From contig NZ_VDQT01000004.1 in the NCBI RefSeq assembly GCF_007667275.1, positions 124,001-188,000 on the forward strand: 64,000 nucleotides of DNA, given 5' to 3'. Shown piece by piece: positions 1 to 9,069 of the stretch. The DNA is from Stenotrophomonas rhizophila. GTDB taxonomy: Bacteria; Pseudomonadota; Gammaproteobacteria; Xanthomonadales; Xanthomonadaceae. A model generated the notes under the pieces. That model was not told the DNA's origin, did not search any database, and saw nothing but the letters and a program-made list of their open reading frames with translations. Position numbers and translations under genes: made by a program. Position 1 is the stretch's first letter. Each line of letters starts with the position of its first letter.

Positions 1-271
1 ACGGCCATGCCCAGTGCACCGGTCGGTCCTGGATCCACGCGAGGCTCATCCAGGCCAGGGCGAGCCAGGACAACGTGCTGACCAGGATGAGCAGCATCAC
101 CCCCAGTTCCGGCAGGTCCAAGGGAGCCAGCCATTCGCCCGAAAGCAGACCCACCAGCGCGACCGACCCAAAGACCACCACGTGGTAAAGCAAGCCCGGG
201 AGACAAAGAACCCAGGCCAACACCGTCATCCAGACCCGCCACCCGCTTACGGACACGGCGTCATCGTCCAT
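1..271 (-). CDS. Membrane protein, 3' part outside the window
   Basis: The reading frame starts at the ATG at 271 and runs off the left edge, so only the first 90 residues are visible. AGAGGG lies a few bases upstream as a possible ribosome binding site. Two hydrophobic stretches are visible, at about residues 14-43 (possibly one or two helices) and 57-80, with a short loop between them and tryptophans at the boundaries. No cytoplasmic domain or motif is seen, so I do not assign a family. It is divergent from the TonB receptor and shares the 243-base intergenic region with it. Codon use fits the GC-rich host. Confidence 0.6.
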   Translation of the reverse strand, partial: MDDDAVSVSGWRVWMTVLAWVLCLPGLLYHVVVFGSVALVGLLSGEWLAPLDLPELGVMLLILVSTLSWLALAWMSLAWIQDRPVHWAWP

Positions 272-448
272 GGGTTTCCCTCTGGTGTCCCCTGACAGCA
301 TTGCATCATCCGCGTGGCGCCAGCAGGCTTTGGCTGAAGACGTTCATCGTGCCATATCGGGCGGGATCCACGACGCGATGCCCGGGGCCATGCCTTCACA
401 TCTCGGGGCGCGGATCTTGGTAATGAAGGATCCGTATTTGCGACGCTG

Positions 449-465
449 TTGTTGTACTGCAACAA
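449..465. promoter_or_regulatory. Perfect dyad upstream of the TonB receptor
   Basis: TTGTTG, five bases, CAACAA: a perfect 6-bp inverted repeat centred at 457, about 50 bases before the receptor ATG. It has the size and position of an operator. It does not look like a Fur box (no GATAAT-type repeats). The binding protein is unknown. It lies in the 243 bases between two divergent genes, where nothing else was recognised. Confidence 0.4.
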
Positions 466-514
466 TTGTCTGGTAGCGCCGGTCCACCACCCCTCCCAAC
501 ACAGCCTAATCGCC

Positions 515-2782
515 ATGTTCCCGAACCGCACTGCCCACGGCCGTCTTCCGTCCGTGCACCCCCTCGTTGTCGCTCTTGCCGCCCTGCTGCCGTTGACGGC
601 CGCAGCCCAGGACGCTCCTGCCACCAAGGATCCGGTCGCACTCGACACCCTGCAGGTCACCGCCCAGCGCCGTGTCGAAAACGCCAAGGACGTGCCGGTG
701 TCGATCTCGGCCATCCAGGGCGAAAAGCTCGACGTGCTCGGTTCGGCCGGCGACGACATCCGCTTCCTGTCGGCGCGCGTGCCGAGCCTGAACATCGAAT
801 CGTCCTACGGTCGTGCCTTCCCGCGCTTCTACATCCGCGGCCTGGGCAATACCGACTTCGATCTCAATGCCTCGCAGCCGGTGTCGCTGGTGTATGACGA
901 CGTGGTGCAGGAAAGCCCGCTGCTGAAGGGCTTCCCGCTGTTCGACCTGGCCGGCGTGGAAGTGCTGCGCGGCCCGCAGGGCACCCTGTTCGGGCGCAAT
1001 ACCCCGGCCGGCGTGGTCAAGTTCGATTCGGCCCGTCCCTCGCAGGACGCCGATGGCTACGTGAAGGTGTCCTACGGCACCTACGACACCTGGAACACCC
1101 AGGCCGCCTACGGTGGTCCTCTGACCGACCGCTGGTCCGCACGTGTGTCGGGCCTGTACCAGCGCCGCGACAACTACGTCGACAACACCCGCGCCAATGC
1201 ACCGGCCGAAGGCTTCGAGGGCTATGACGAGTTCGCCGGCCGCGTGCAGTTCCTGTACGAAGGCGACGATTTCGAAGCGCTGCTCAACCTGCACAAGCGC
1301 AAGCTCAACGGCACCGCGCGCCTGTTCCGCGCCAACATCATCCAGCCGGGCAGCAATGCGCTGGTGGAAAACTTCGACCGCGACAAGGTCTCCAACGACG
1401 GCGTGAACTTCTCCGAGCTCGAAACCTGGGGCAGCAGCGCGCGCCTGCAGTGGAACCTGGGCCGGGTCACCCTGCACTCGATCACCGGCTATGAAACCGC
1501 CGAGTCGCTCAACCATGGCGATATCGACGGCGGCTACGGCGCCAGCTTCCTGGGCGCGGGCAACTACGGCCCGGGCTTCATCCCGTTCCCGTCCGAATCG
1601 GCCGACGGCCTGCCGCACCACCGCCAGTGGACCCAGGAATTCCGCGTGGAATCCAACGAATGGGGTCGCTTCGATTGGCAGGCCGGCGTGTTCTACTTCG
1701 ATGAAGACGTCACCATCGACAGCTTCAACTACGACTCGCTGACCCCGGGCAACCCGCAGACCGGCCACGCCGTGCAGAGCCAGCGCAACAAGGCGTGGGC
1801 GGTCTTCGCGTCCGGCGACTTCGACGTGACCGACAAGTTCAAGCTGCGCGGTGGCGTGCGTTACACGCAGGACGAGAAGGACTTCACCGCCAGCGTGCTG
1901 CAGGCGGTTCCGGGCGGCACGCCGGTGAGCGGTCCGTACGTCGCCAACACCGATGTCGACGATGTCAGCTGGGACCTGAGCGGTGTCTACCAGATCACCG
2001 ACAACGTCAACACCTACGCCCGCGTGGCCAAGGGCTTCCGCGCGCCGTCCATCCAGGGCCGCCTGGCCTTCGGTGGCGTGTCGCAGGCCGACTCGGAGAA
2101 GGTGATTTCGTATGAGGTGGGCGTCAAGGCCGACCTGTTCGACCGTCGCGCGCGCCTGGGCTTCAACATCTTCCGCTACAACGTCGACGGCCAGCAGCTG
2201 ATCGCGGTGGGCGGCAGCAACAACACTGCCACCCTGCTCAATGCCGACAAGACCATCGGCCAGGGCGCCGAGCTGGACTTCGAGGCCTACCTCACCGACC
2301 ACGTCCTGCTCACCCTGGGCAGCAGCTACAACGACACCGAGATCAAGGACCGCGACCTGGCGGTGGCGATCTGCGGTGGCGGCTGCACCATCACCGATCC
2401 GACCACGGTGATCAACGGCGGCACCTACGCGCTGGTCAATGGCAATCCGCTGCCGCAGGCACCGAAGTGGATCCACAACCTGACCCTGCGTGCCGGTTTC
2501 CCGGTCACCGATGCCAGCGAGCTGTACGTGTACACCGACTGGGCCTACCGCAGCGCGGTGAACTTCTTCCTGTACGAGTCGCCGGAGTTCCGCAGCCGCT
2601 CGTCGCTGGAAGGTGGCCTGCGCCTGGGCTACAACTGGGACTACGGCCAGTACGACGTCGCCGTGTTCGGTCGCAACCTGACCAACCAGACCCGCGTGGT
2701 GGGTGCGATCGACTTCAACAACCTGACCGGCTTCCTCAACGAGCCGCGCACCTTCGGCGTGGAGTTCACCGCGAAGTTCTGA
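515..2782 (+). CDS. TonB-dependent outer membrane receptor
   Basis: A 755-residue protein of the usual length for this family. A signal peptide covers about residues 1-31 (ending TAAAQ), followed by a TonB box at about 44-50 (DTLQVTA). Next comes the plug domain with the marks EVLRGPQGTLFGRNTPAG and IRGLG, then a 22-strand-type barrel ending in FGVEFTAKF with a terminal phenylalanine, as expected for BAM recognition. I chose the ATG at 515 over the one at 449 because it places the signal peptide at the N terminus. It would import a large ligand across the outer membrane using TonB-ExbBD energy. The substrate cannot be read from sequence, and no siderophore, vitamin or sugar genes are adjacent. 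Followed by a strong terminator. Confidence 0.93.
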   Translation: MFPNRTAHGRLPSVHPLVVALAALLPLTAAAQDAPATKDPVALDTLQVTAQRRVENAKDVPVSISAIQGEKLDVLGSAGDDIRFLSARVPSLNIESSYGRAFPRFYIRGLGNTDFDLNASQPVSLVYDDVVQESPLLKGFPLFDLAGVEVLRGPQGTLFGRNTPAGVVKFDSARPSQDADGYVKVSYGTYDTWNTQAAYGGPLTDRWSARVSGLYQRRDNYVDNTRANAPAEGFEGYDEFAGRVQFLYEGDDFEALLNLHKRKLNGTARLFRANIIQPGSNALVENFDRDKVSNDGVNFSELETWGSSARLQWNLGRVTLHSITGYETAESLNHGDIDGGYGASFLGAGNYGPGFIPFPSESADGLPHHRQWTQEFRVESNEWGRFDWQAGVFYFDEDVTIDSFNYDSLTPGNPQTGHAVQSQRNKAWAVFASGDFDVTDKFKLRGGVRYTQDEKDFTASVLQAVPGGTPVSGPYVANTDVDDVSWDLSGVYQITDNVNTYARVAKGFRAPSIQGRLAFGGVSQADSEKVISYEVGVKADLFDRRARLGFNIFRYNVDGQQLIAVGGSNNTATLLNADKTIGQGAELDFEAYLTDHVLLTLGSSYNDTEIKDRDLAVAICGGGCTITDPTTVINGGTYALVNGNPLPQAPKWIHNLTLRAGFPVTDASELYVYTDWAYRSAVNFFLYESPEFRSRSSLEGGLRLGYNWDYGQYDVAVFGRNLTNQTRVVGAIDFNNLTGFLNEPRTFGVEFTAKF

Positions 2783-2807
2783 TGATGCGGTTGATGGGAT
2801 GAAAGGG

Positions 2808-2837
2808 AAACGGCGCGGAGAAATCCGCGCCGTTTTT
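2808..2837 (+). terminator. Rho-independent terminator of the TonB receptor gene
   Basis: Stem AAACGGCGCGGA pairing with TCCGCGCCGTTT around a four-base loop, followed by a T run (2833-2837), 25 bases after the receptor stop codon. This is the clearest intrinsic terminator in the window. Confidence 0.9.
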
Positions 2838-3134
2838 CATTCCATTTCGACGTGTTGCCTGCGCGGTAGGGTCGGTTCCCAAACGACCGCCGATAACGGT
2901 GCAACGCCCGGTAACGCATGACCTGAAACGCAGAAAGGCACTCCGTTCCGACCTCCTGTACACCTGAAGGACGGCTTCGGACGGAAGTAAGCGTCGGTAA
3001 GTCCACCCACGCCGCGTTGATATGGGTTCGGATACGTGAGCCGCGCGTTGCGCGGTTGCCACGCATGGCGTGGCACTACGGATTGCTGGCGAACGGGATA
3101 AGACCCGGATACATCATTACCGGGTTACCCAACA
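2838..3134. other. Intergenic stretch between convergent genes
   Basis: About 300 bases without a convincing gene. It holds a GC hairpin at 3041-3055 (CCGCGC/GCGCGG) and a SMAG-type hairpin at 3058-3079 listed separately. Short open frames here lack the codon bias of the neighbours. Nothing else recognised. Confidence 0.5.
3058..3079 (-). repeat. SMAG-type GTAG hairpin repeat
   Basis: Read on the minus strand: GTAG, one base, then GCCACGC-CAT-GCGTGGC. It lies downstream of the acid phosphatase gene. Confidence 0.75.
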
Positions 3135-3980
3135 TCACAACGCGCTGGCAGGTCGGATCTTCAGCACCGTCTCTTCCGCCGCGCAGTCACGGCCGACACT
3201 CGCCCCCGCCTTTCTCGCCGTCGCGATCTCCTTCCGCGCCGCCAGCAGGTCGCGGTTGAACTCGGCGTTGTCGTGCAGGCGTGCCACCGCGGCCGCGCCC
3301 ATGAAGCGGCCTTCGAGGATGTCGCTCTGCCAGTGCACGTTGCACACCAGGCGGCTTTCGCCGTAATTGCGGCCGCGCGCCTGGATGGCATCGGCACGCT
3401 CGGGCACGATCTCCGACAGGATCAGGGCCCAGGCCCAGCCGATCGAGGTGTGCCCGGACGGGTACGAACCATTCTTCCGCAGCCCGTCCTCATCCTCCGG
3501 CGTGCAGGTCGGCTCGCCGTTGACCATGAACGGGCGAGGGCGCTGGTAGTGGTGCTTGGCGGCGCGGGTGGCGGCGCTGGCATCAATGCGGCTGCGCTCG
3601 AGCAGGCGGTACAGCGCCGGCGTCTTATGCGCATCCACGTCCAGCCCGATCGCGCAGGCGAACTGGTTCGCGCCGTCCGGAAACCCGAGTTCGGCATCGC
3701 GGTGCGCCTGCGCGAAGCGAGGGCTGCCGCGCAGGGCGCGCGCCTCGCGGCTGACCTGTTCGTCCAGCGCGAATCCTGCCGAGCCGGCCGCTGGCGGTGC
3801 CGGCACCAGCGCCAGGCTGCCGGGGACCGCGTCGGCCGGCAGGTAGCCCACCGCCTTGGTCACCACCGAGGCCTCCACCGGCGTCGTCGGCGCGGCCACG
3901 CTGCTACAGCCGACAAGGGCCGCCAGCACGGCGGTGGCCAGCAGGGGGCGCAGGAAGGAGGCGGAAGCGGCAGCGTGCAT
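3135..3980 (-). CDS. Class A acid phosphatase, lipoprotein
   Basis: A 281-residue protein with the full PAP2/class A acid phosphatase signature: K142...RP (147-150), then PSGHT (174-178), then SR (209-210)...H216...D220. It would hydrolyse phosphomonoesters through a phosphohistidine at H216 or its equivalent. The start at 3980 gives a lipoprotein signal (hydrophobic segment, then LVGC with Cys25), so the enzyme is probably anchored in the envelope facing the periplasm. An in-frame ATG further upstream (4010) would bury the signal. PhoN-like enzymes are usually soluble periplasmic proteins, so lipidation is a small variation. Divergent from the lipase gene. Confidence 0.9.
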   Translation of the reverse strand: MHAAASASFLRPLLATAVLAALVGCSSVAAPTTPVEASVVTKAVGYLPADAVPGSLALVPAPPAAGSAGFALDEQVSREARALRGSPRFAQAHRDAELGFPDGANQFACAIGLDVDAHKTPALYRLLERSRIDASAATRAAKHHYQRPRPFMVNGEPTCTPEDEDGLRKNGSYPSGHTSIGWAWALILSEIVPERADAIQARGRNYGESRLVCNVHWQSDILEGRFMGAAAVARLHDNAEFNRDLLAARKEIATARKAGASVGRDCAAEETVLKIRPASAL

Positions 3981-4288
3981 CGGTGGATCCCAGGAATGTG
4001 ACGCCCGCATGATCGCAGCTTCGCGGTCGCCTGCCAGCGGCCGCAGGTCATGCCGCCAGACCCGGCATGGCGCACTGCGGCGCACCGGTGGGATTGGTTT
4101 CAAATGCCACGAACCCGGTACTGGGTCACGGACTGCGAGCGTCAGCCGGCATAGCTTCTGCATCGGCGCTACCCGCCGTCATCCGGATATGGATAGGCCG
4201 AGTCGATGGCGGAGCAGTGCCAACGCCCAGGGGGATCACCCGGCAGCGCGGAGCGTGGCCCCGCTACCTGCCTGAACGGAGACGCAGA
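3981..4288. promoter_or_regulatory. Divergent intergenic region, acid phosphatase / lipase
   Basis: 308 bases between two divergent secreted-hydrolase genes must hold both promoters. I found no convincing pho box, palindrome or sigma-70 pair. The open frame reading into the lipase from 4067 is treated as untranslated because it would block the lipase signal peptide. Confidence 0.35.
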
Positions 4289-5170
4289 ATGCAGAGCAAT
4301 GCAGTAGGGAAGGCCATCGGCCTGGCCCTGGGAGTCATGCTGGCCAGTGGCGGCGCACAGGCGGCCGACGTGGTCGGCGTGGCCTTCGTGCACGGTACCG
4401 GCAAGCAGACCGATGCCCGCGCCGAGTACTGGCAGCCGGGCATCATCGACACGGTGCGCCAAGGGCTGCCCAACAGCGCCAATTACACCGTGGTCAACTG
4501 CGATTTCGAACAGTACATGTGGAAGCCGGAAGCAGCTGGTTGCCTGGCCGGCCAGCTGACCACCTTCATCAACAACAAGGGCATCACCCGGCTGGTGGTG
4601 ATCACCCATTCCAACGGCGGCAACGTAGTGCGCTGGATCCTGTCCAACCCGACCTACGACAGCCGCTACCCGAAGCTGATCCAGACCATCAGCAAGGTCA
4701 CCGCGCTGGCGCCCTCGTCGGCCGGGACGCCGCTGGCCGACGCAGTGCTCAACGGCAACGTGTTCGAAGCCTCGGTGGGCTGGCTGCTGGGCTACCAGAA
4801 CGACGCGGTGCGCATGCAGCAGGTGGGCTGGATGGCCACCTACAACGCGCAGAACCTCTACGGCACGGTGGGGCGCCCGGCGCTGCCCAAGCCGTTCCGC
4901 GCGGTGGTCGGCTCGGACGTGGAGTCGGCGGTGTGGGACAGCAACAGCTACTGCGGCGGTTACGCGCAGAACGTTGGGCTGGAACTCACCCAGAACTGGC
5001 TCGACAGCTGTTCCGACGGCTTCCTCGAATGCAGCAGCCAGAAGGCCGCCGGCACGCTGCTGTTCACCGACAAGGCGCGTACCAAGGGCGCCGAACCGCT
5101 CAGCCACAACCAGAGCCGGCGCGACTGCTTCGGCCTGGGCGCGATCCTGCGCAACGACCTGACCCTCTGA
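4289..5170 (+). CDS. Secreted lipase-like alpha/beta hydrolase
   Basis: A 293-residue protein with a signal peptide at about 1-26 (ending GGAQAA). FVHGTG at about 33-38 fits the oxyanion-hole HG motif, and the serine elbow is HSNGG with Ser108, a variant of GxSxG whose first position is His. Several cysteines downstream (C71, C85 and others near the C terminus) suggest disulfides, in keeping with export. It is probably an extracellular or periplasmic esterase or lipase. The ATG at 4289 was chosen over 4067 because of the signal peptide and the purine-rich AACGGAGACG before it. It sits 10 bases before the next secreted-protein gene and is probably cotranscribed with it. Confidence 0.75.
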   Translation: MQSNAVGKAIGLALGVMLASGGAQAADVVGVAFVHGTGKQTDARAEYWQPGIIDTVRQGLPNSANYTVVNCDFEQYMWKPEAAGCLAGQLTTFINNKGITRLVVITHSNGGNVVRWILSNPTYDSRYPKLIQTISKVTALAPSSAGTPLADAVLNGNVFEASVGWLLGYQNDAVRMQQVGWMATYNAQNLYGTVGRPALPKPFRAVVGSDVESAVWDSNSYCGGYAQNVGLELTQNWLDSCSDGFLECSSQKAAGTLLFTDKARTKGAEPLSHNQSRRDCFGLGAILRNDLTL

Positions 5171-5180
5171 GGAGCACCCC

Positions 5181-6389
5181 ATGACGTCTCGATTGATGCT
5201 TGCCATGGCCGTGGCCTCGGCGCTGTTCGCGCTGCCGCTGCAGGCCGCACAACCCCTGCAGGCGGCGCGCGGCACCGACCAGGTCGCCCCGCGCGTGGAA
5301 CGCGCGCCGATGCCCGATACCACCGTTGAACGCGCCCCGGTGCGCTTTGCCTGGGCGCTGGACCCGGAGCAGGCGCTGGAGGCGCCGGCACCCCAGGCCG
5401 CGCTCAGCCGCAGCTACTGGGACACCGTGGATGCGGCCACCCTGCAACGTGGCCTGGAGTTGCCGCTGACCGCCCCCGACGCGGTGATCCAGGTCAGCCC
5501 GGTGCAGGGCGCCCGCGCGCTGGAGGTGGAGCAGCTGCAGGTGCGCGCCCCCGATGGCGCCCTGGCGTTGGACGCGGTGGCCGACGCGCAGCAGCTGCGC
5601 GCGGCGGGCATGGGCGTAAACGAGGGCAGCGCGATGGCGCGTACCGGCGCCAGTAAGGCGGTGGGCAGCTACCGCCTGCAGGCGGCGCAGGCCCAGGGCC
5701 GCTATGTGGTGCAGGTGCTTGAGCCCAACAGCCCGATCGCGCTGCAGCTGCAGGCCGACCGCCAGCAGGTGCTGGCCGGCGGCCGTGTGGGGGTGACCGC
5801 GCGGCTGCAGAACGACGGCGGCAATGCGGCACGCGCGGCCGGGCGCCCGGTGCCGCGCGCGCTGCCGGCCGCCGGCGAGGCGCTGCTGGTGGCGCCGGAC
5901 GGCCGCAGCTGGCCGGTGCCGCTGGTGGCCGCCAGGGACGGCCTGCGCGCGCAGGTGACCGTTCCGGAGGACATCGGCACCACCGAGGGATTGTGGGAGC
6001 TGCAGGCCTTCGTGAGCGCGCAGGGCGTGCAGCGCGACGCCAAGGTGGCGTTCGCGGTGGCGCGGGCGACCGCGCGCTTCAGCGGCCAGGCCGAGGTGGA
6101 CGCGGCGCAGCGCCAGGTGCGGTTGCCGCTGCAGATAGGCGCGCCGGGCCGGTACGAAGCCCGCGGCACCCTGTACGCCACCGCCCCGGGCGGCAGCCTG
6201 CGCCCGGTGGCGCAGGCACACAGCGCTGCGTGGTTCGACGCTGCCGGCAGCGGTGAGCTGCTGCTGGCCTTCGACGAGGTCGCGCTGCCCAATGGCTACG
6301 GCGCGCCTTTCGAGTTGCGTGACCTGCAGCTGCAGGACCAGGGCCGGATGGCGCCGATCGAACGCCGCGCGGTAGCGGTGCGGTTCTAG
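5181..6389 (+). CDS. Secreted protein, possibly DUF4785-like
   Basis: A 402-residue protein with a clear signal peptide (residues 1-23, cleavage after LQAA). The mature part is rich in Ala, Gln, Arg and Val and has the strand-rich pattern of repeated immunoglobulin-like beta domains. No catalytic motif is visible. Its layout resembles the uncharacterised DUF4785 family of Legionella, Shewanella and xanthomonads, but I give that name from memory and cannot verify it. A tight 10-base gap after the lipase gene suggests an operon and a shared function, perhaps as a secreted partner. Confidence 0.6.
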   Translation: MTSRLMLAMAVASALFALPLQAAQPLQAARGTDQVAPRVERAPMPDTTVERAPVRFAWALDPEQALEAPAPQAALSRSYWDTVDAATLQRGLELPLTAPDAVIQVSPVQGARALEVEQLQVRAPDGALALDAVADAQQLRAAGMGVNEGSAMARTGASKAVGSYRLQAAQAQGRYVVQVLEPNSPIALQLQADRQQVLAGGRVGVTARLQNDGGNAARAAGRPVPRALPAAGEALLVAPDGRSWPVPLVAARDGLRAQVTVPEDIGTTEGLWELQAFVSAQGVQRDAKVAFAVARATARFSGQAEVDAAQRQVRLPLQIGAPGRYEARGTLYATAPGGSLRPVAQAHSAAWFDAAGSGELLLAFDEVALPNGYGAPFELRDLQLQDQGRMAPIERRAVAVRF

Positions 6390-6411
6390 GCAGGGAAGCA
6401 GCGCAGGGCGT

Positions 6412-6433
6412 GTAGCGCCACGCCCTGCGTGGC
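6412..6433 (+). repeat. SMAG-type GTAG hairpin repeat
   Basis: GTAGC followed by GCCACGC-CCT-GCGTGGC, then TGTTTTA, between two convergent genes. It could act as a bidirectional terminator. Confidence 0.75.
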
Positions 6434-6437
6434 TGTT

Positions 6438-7268
6438 TTACCCGGCGAACGCGGTCAGCCGGCCTTCGTGCTCCAGCACCTGGATGGGGCCACCAAACAC
6501 CTCGGACAGCGGCCCATCGCGCAGCAGCTCCGCGCGCGTGCCGTCGGCGGCGATCCGGCCACCGCGCAGCAGCACTACGCGTTCGATTTCCGGAATCACT
6601 TCTTCGATGTGGTGGGTCACCAGCACCAGGGTGATGCCCTGCGCGGCCAACGTGCGCATGGTGGCCACCAGGTGCTGGCGGGCCACCAGGTCCAGCCCGG
6701 TGGAGGGTTCGTCCAGCAGCAGCGCCTGCGGGCGGTTGACCAGCGCACGCGCGATCAGCACGCGACGGGTTTCGCCGGCGGACAGCTCGGCGTAGCCGCG
6801 CTGCAGCAACGGCAGTGCGCCGGTGAGGGCCAGGGTTTCACGCACCCGCGCGCGCATGTCGTCGGTCACCTCGCGGAATGCCGGCACCACGAAGCTGGCG
6901 AAGAACCCGGACAGCACCGCTTCTTCCACGGTCAGGCCCGGCATGTCGGCCAGGTTGCTGCTCAGGTCGCCGGTGACGATACCCAGCTGCGAACGCAGCC
7001 GGTCCACCTGCCAGCGGTTCTGGCCCAGCACGCGCACCGCCACCGTGCCGTCGGCGTGCGCCAGCGGGTACAGCTCACGGGTGATCAGCTTGATGAAAGA
7101 GGATTTGCCGCAGCCGTTCGGGCCCAGCAGCGCCGTGTGCTGGCCCTGTGCGATACGCAGGCTGAGGTCGTGCAGGACCCGGACCTGGCCGCGGATGACG
7201 CAGGCCCGGTCCAGTTCAATCAACGGGGCGGCGGACGCAGCGGCCGGGGGAGGGGTAGCGACGGTCAT
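6438..7268 (-). CDS. ABC transporter ATP-binding protein (stand-alone)
   Basis: About 276 residues: one ATPase domain with Walker A GPNGCGKSS (about 49-57), a signature loop LSAGE in place of LSGGQ, Walker B ALLLDEPS and an H-loop THH. It has the form of stand-alone ATPases such as ModF or YlmA. No permease or binding protein lies next to it, so its transport partner, if any, is elsewhere. Two starts are possible (7304 and 7268). I favour 7268, since the longer form adds only a weak 12-residue extension and crowds the divergent promoter. The variant signature loop is worth noting but not unusual in this subgroup. Confidence 0.85.
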   Translation of the reverse strand: MTVATPPPAAASAAPLIELDRACVIRGQVRVLHDLSLRIAQGQHTALLGPNGCGKSSFIKLITRELYPLAHADGTVAVRVLGQNRWQVDRLRSQLGIVTGDLSSNLADMPGLTVEEAVLSGFFASFVVPAFREVTDDMRARVRETLALTGALPLLQRGYAELSAGETRRVLIARALVNRPQALLLDEPSTGLDLVARQHLVATMRTLAAQGITLVLVTHHIEEVIPEIERVVLLRGGRIAADGTRAELLRDGPLSEVFGGPIQVLEHEGRLTAFAG

Positions 7269-7419
7269 GAATGCGGGGGCAATGCTCACGAAGGGGGAAA
7301 TCAACTGAATGACTGCGCAAAAATCGCATCAGACGGATGAAGTTTGCAACGTCTGGCCCCATGATGGACCTACCTGTAAACCCGTTTCCCTGCTGGCCGT
7401 TGCGGCCCGGAGTCCTGCG

Positions 7420-8622
7420 ATGCTCGATACCCTCCTCAACTTCCTGACCGGCGGTGTCGTCGGCCTCGGCTGGTGGGGCATGGGCCTGGTGCTGCTGGTG
7501 TTCACCCAGCTCACCATCTTTGCCGTCACGCTGTACCTGCATCGCAGCCAGGCCCACCGTGGCGTGGACTTCCACCCGGTCATCGCGCACTTCTTCCGCT
7601 TCTGGACCTGGCTCACCACCTCCATGATCACCAAGGAGTGGGTGGCCATCCACCGCAAGCACCACGCCAAGGTGGAAACCGAGGAAGATCCGCACAGCCC
7701 GGTCACCAAGGGCATCGGCACCGTGTTCTGGCGCGGCGTGGAGCTGTACCGCGAAGCCCGCGGCATGCGCGCGGACATCGAGCAGTACGGCCGTGGCGCC
7801 CCGGAAGACTGGATCGAGCGCCACCTCTACACCCCGCACGCCAACCTGGGCCCGGTCGCGCTGTTCGCGTTGAACCTGCTGCTGTTCGGCCTGCCGGGCG
7901 TTGCGCTGTGGGCAATCCAGATGGCGTGGATCCCGTTCTGGGCCGCCGGCGTGGTCAATGGACTGGGTCACTGGTGGGGCTATCGCAATTTCGAATCGGC
8001 CGACACCTCGACCAACCTCACCCCGTGGGCGTTCTGGATCGGCGGCGAAGAACTGCACAACAACCACCATGCCTTCCCCAGCTCGGCGCGCTTCTCGATG
8101 CGCCGCTGGGAATTCGACATCGGCTGGGCAGCCATCCGCGGCCTGCAGGCCGTGGGCCTGGCCAAGGTGCTGCGCGTGGCGCCGAGCATGGACGTGCGCC
8201 CGAACATTGCCGTGCCCGATGCCGAAACCCTCAAGGCACTGCTCTCGCACCGCTTCCAGGCGATGACCGATTACCAGCGCAACGTGTTCGTGCCGGCGCT
8301 GCGCGAGGAAGCGGCGATGGCCGGTGCCAAGCTGCGCCAGCTGCTGCCGCGCCGCATGCGCCGTGGCCTGGTCAACGATGGCCGCTGGCTCAAGCCCGAT
8401 TGCCGTGCCGAGCTCAGCAGCTGGGTGGAACAGCGCCCGCGCATCCGCGTGCTGGTCGAACACCGCGCGCGCCTGGCGGCCCTGCTCGAAGCCCGCGGCA
8501 ACGATGCCGCCGAACGCCTGAAGCTGTTGCAGGCCTGGTGCCACGAAGCCGAGGCCAGCGGCATCGCCGCGCTGCAGAATTACGCAGCGCGCCTGAAGGG
8601 CTACGCGCTGACGGCGCACTGA
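7420..8622 (+). CDS. Membrane fatty acid desaturase (acyl-CoA delta-9 type)
   Basis: A 400-residue membrane protein with the three histidine boxes of di-iron desaturases: HRSQAH (41-46), HRKHH (78-82) and HNNHH (213-217). These bind the two irons that insert a double bond into fatty acyl chains. Hydrophobic segments lie at about 8-40 and 143-185. The start at 7420 has GGAG eight bases upstream; the open frame extends to 7309 but the added residues are not hydrophobic or conserved-looking. The C-terminal ~130 residues are a hydrophilic tail. Likely role: adjusting membrane fluidity. No regulator gene adjoins it. Confidence 0.88.
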   Translation: MLDTLLNFLTGGVVGLGWWGMGLVLLVFTQLTIFAVTLYLHRSQAHRGVDFHPVIAHFFRFWTWLTTSMITKEWVAIHRKHHAKVETEEDPHSPVTKGIGTVFWRGVELYREARGMRADIEQYGRGAPEDWIERHLYTPHANLGPVALFALNLLLFGLPGVALWAIQMAWIPFWAAGVVNGLGHWWGYRNFESADTSTNLTPWAFWIGGEELHNNHHAFPSSARFSMRRWEFDIGWAAIRGLQAVGLAKVLRVAPSMDVRPNIAVPDAETLKALLSHRFQAMTDYQRNVFVPALREEAAMAGAKLRQLLPRRMRRGLVNDGRWLKPDCRAELSSWVEQRPRIRVLVEHRARLAALLEARGNDAAERLKLLQAWCHEAEASGIAALQNYAARLKGYALTAH

Positions 8623-8625
8623 GCG

Positions 8626-8991
8626 GTGCGCCCGTCCACCGTTTCCGGAAAACGCCGCCCTGCGCGGCGTTTTTCCTGCGCCGCGCTGCTGCTGTTCGCG
8701 CTGGGCGCGCAGGCGCAGGTAGCCGACACCGGCACCTACCTGCAGCGCATGGACAGCGACGGCGACGGCAAGGTCAGCGTCGACGAGTACGTCGCCTGGA
8801 TGATGTACGCCTTCGACCGCATGGACCGGAATGGCGATGGCGTGCTCAGCGCCGACGAACTGCCGGGCGGCAAGGGCAGGCCGATCACCCGCGAGCAGCA
8901 GCGCCAGACCATCATCGACCGCTTCCACAAACAGGACGCCAACCGCGACGGCTCCCTGAGCGCGAAGGAACTGTCCGCCCCACCCCGATGA
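8626..8991 (+). CDS. Secreted EF-hand calcium-binding protein
   Basis: A 121-residue protein starting with GTG only three bases after the desaturase stop. It has a signal peptide (about residues 1-31, ending GAQAQ) and three calcium loops of the EF-hand pattern: DSDGDGKVSVDE, DRNGDGVLSADE and the less perfect DANRDGSLSAKE. It is probably a periplasmic or secreted calcium sensor or buffer. Small EF-hand proteins like this are common in xanthomonads; the role of this one is unknown. Confidence 0.8.
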   Translation: MRPSTVSGKRRPARRFSCAALLLFALGAQAQVADTGTYLQRMDSDGDGKVSVDEYVAWMMYAFDRMDRNGDGVLSADELPGGKGRPITREQQRQTIIDRFHKQDANRDGSLSAKELSAPPR

Positions 8992-9016
8992 CGCCGCGCA
9001 CATGCCCGCCAATCGG

Positions 9017-9039
9017 GTAGAGCGGGGCTCTGCCCCGCT
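9017..9039 (+). repeat. SMAG-type GTAG hairpin repeat
   Basis: GTAG followed by AGCGGGGC-TCT-GCCCCGCT, just before mutM. Same stem as the inverted pair at 28702-28762. Confidence 0.75.
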
Positions 9040-9069
9040 GCGGCAACCGACCCTGCCTTTCCTTTCCCC

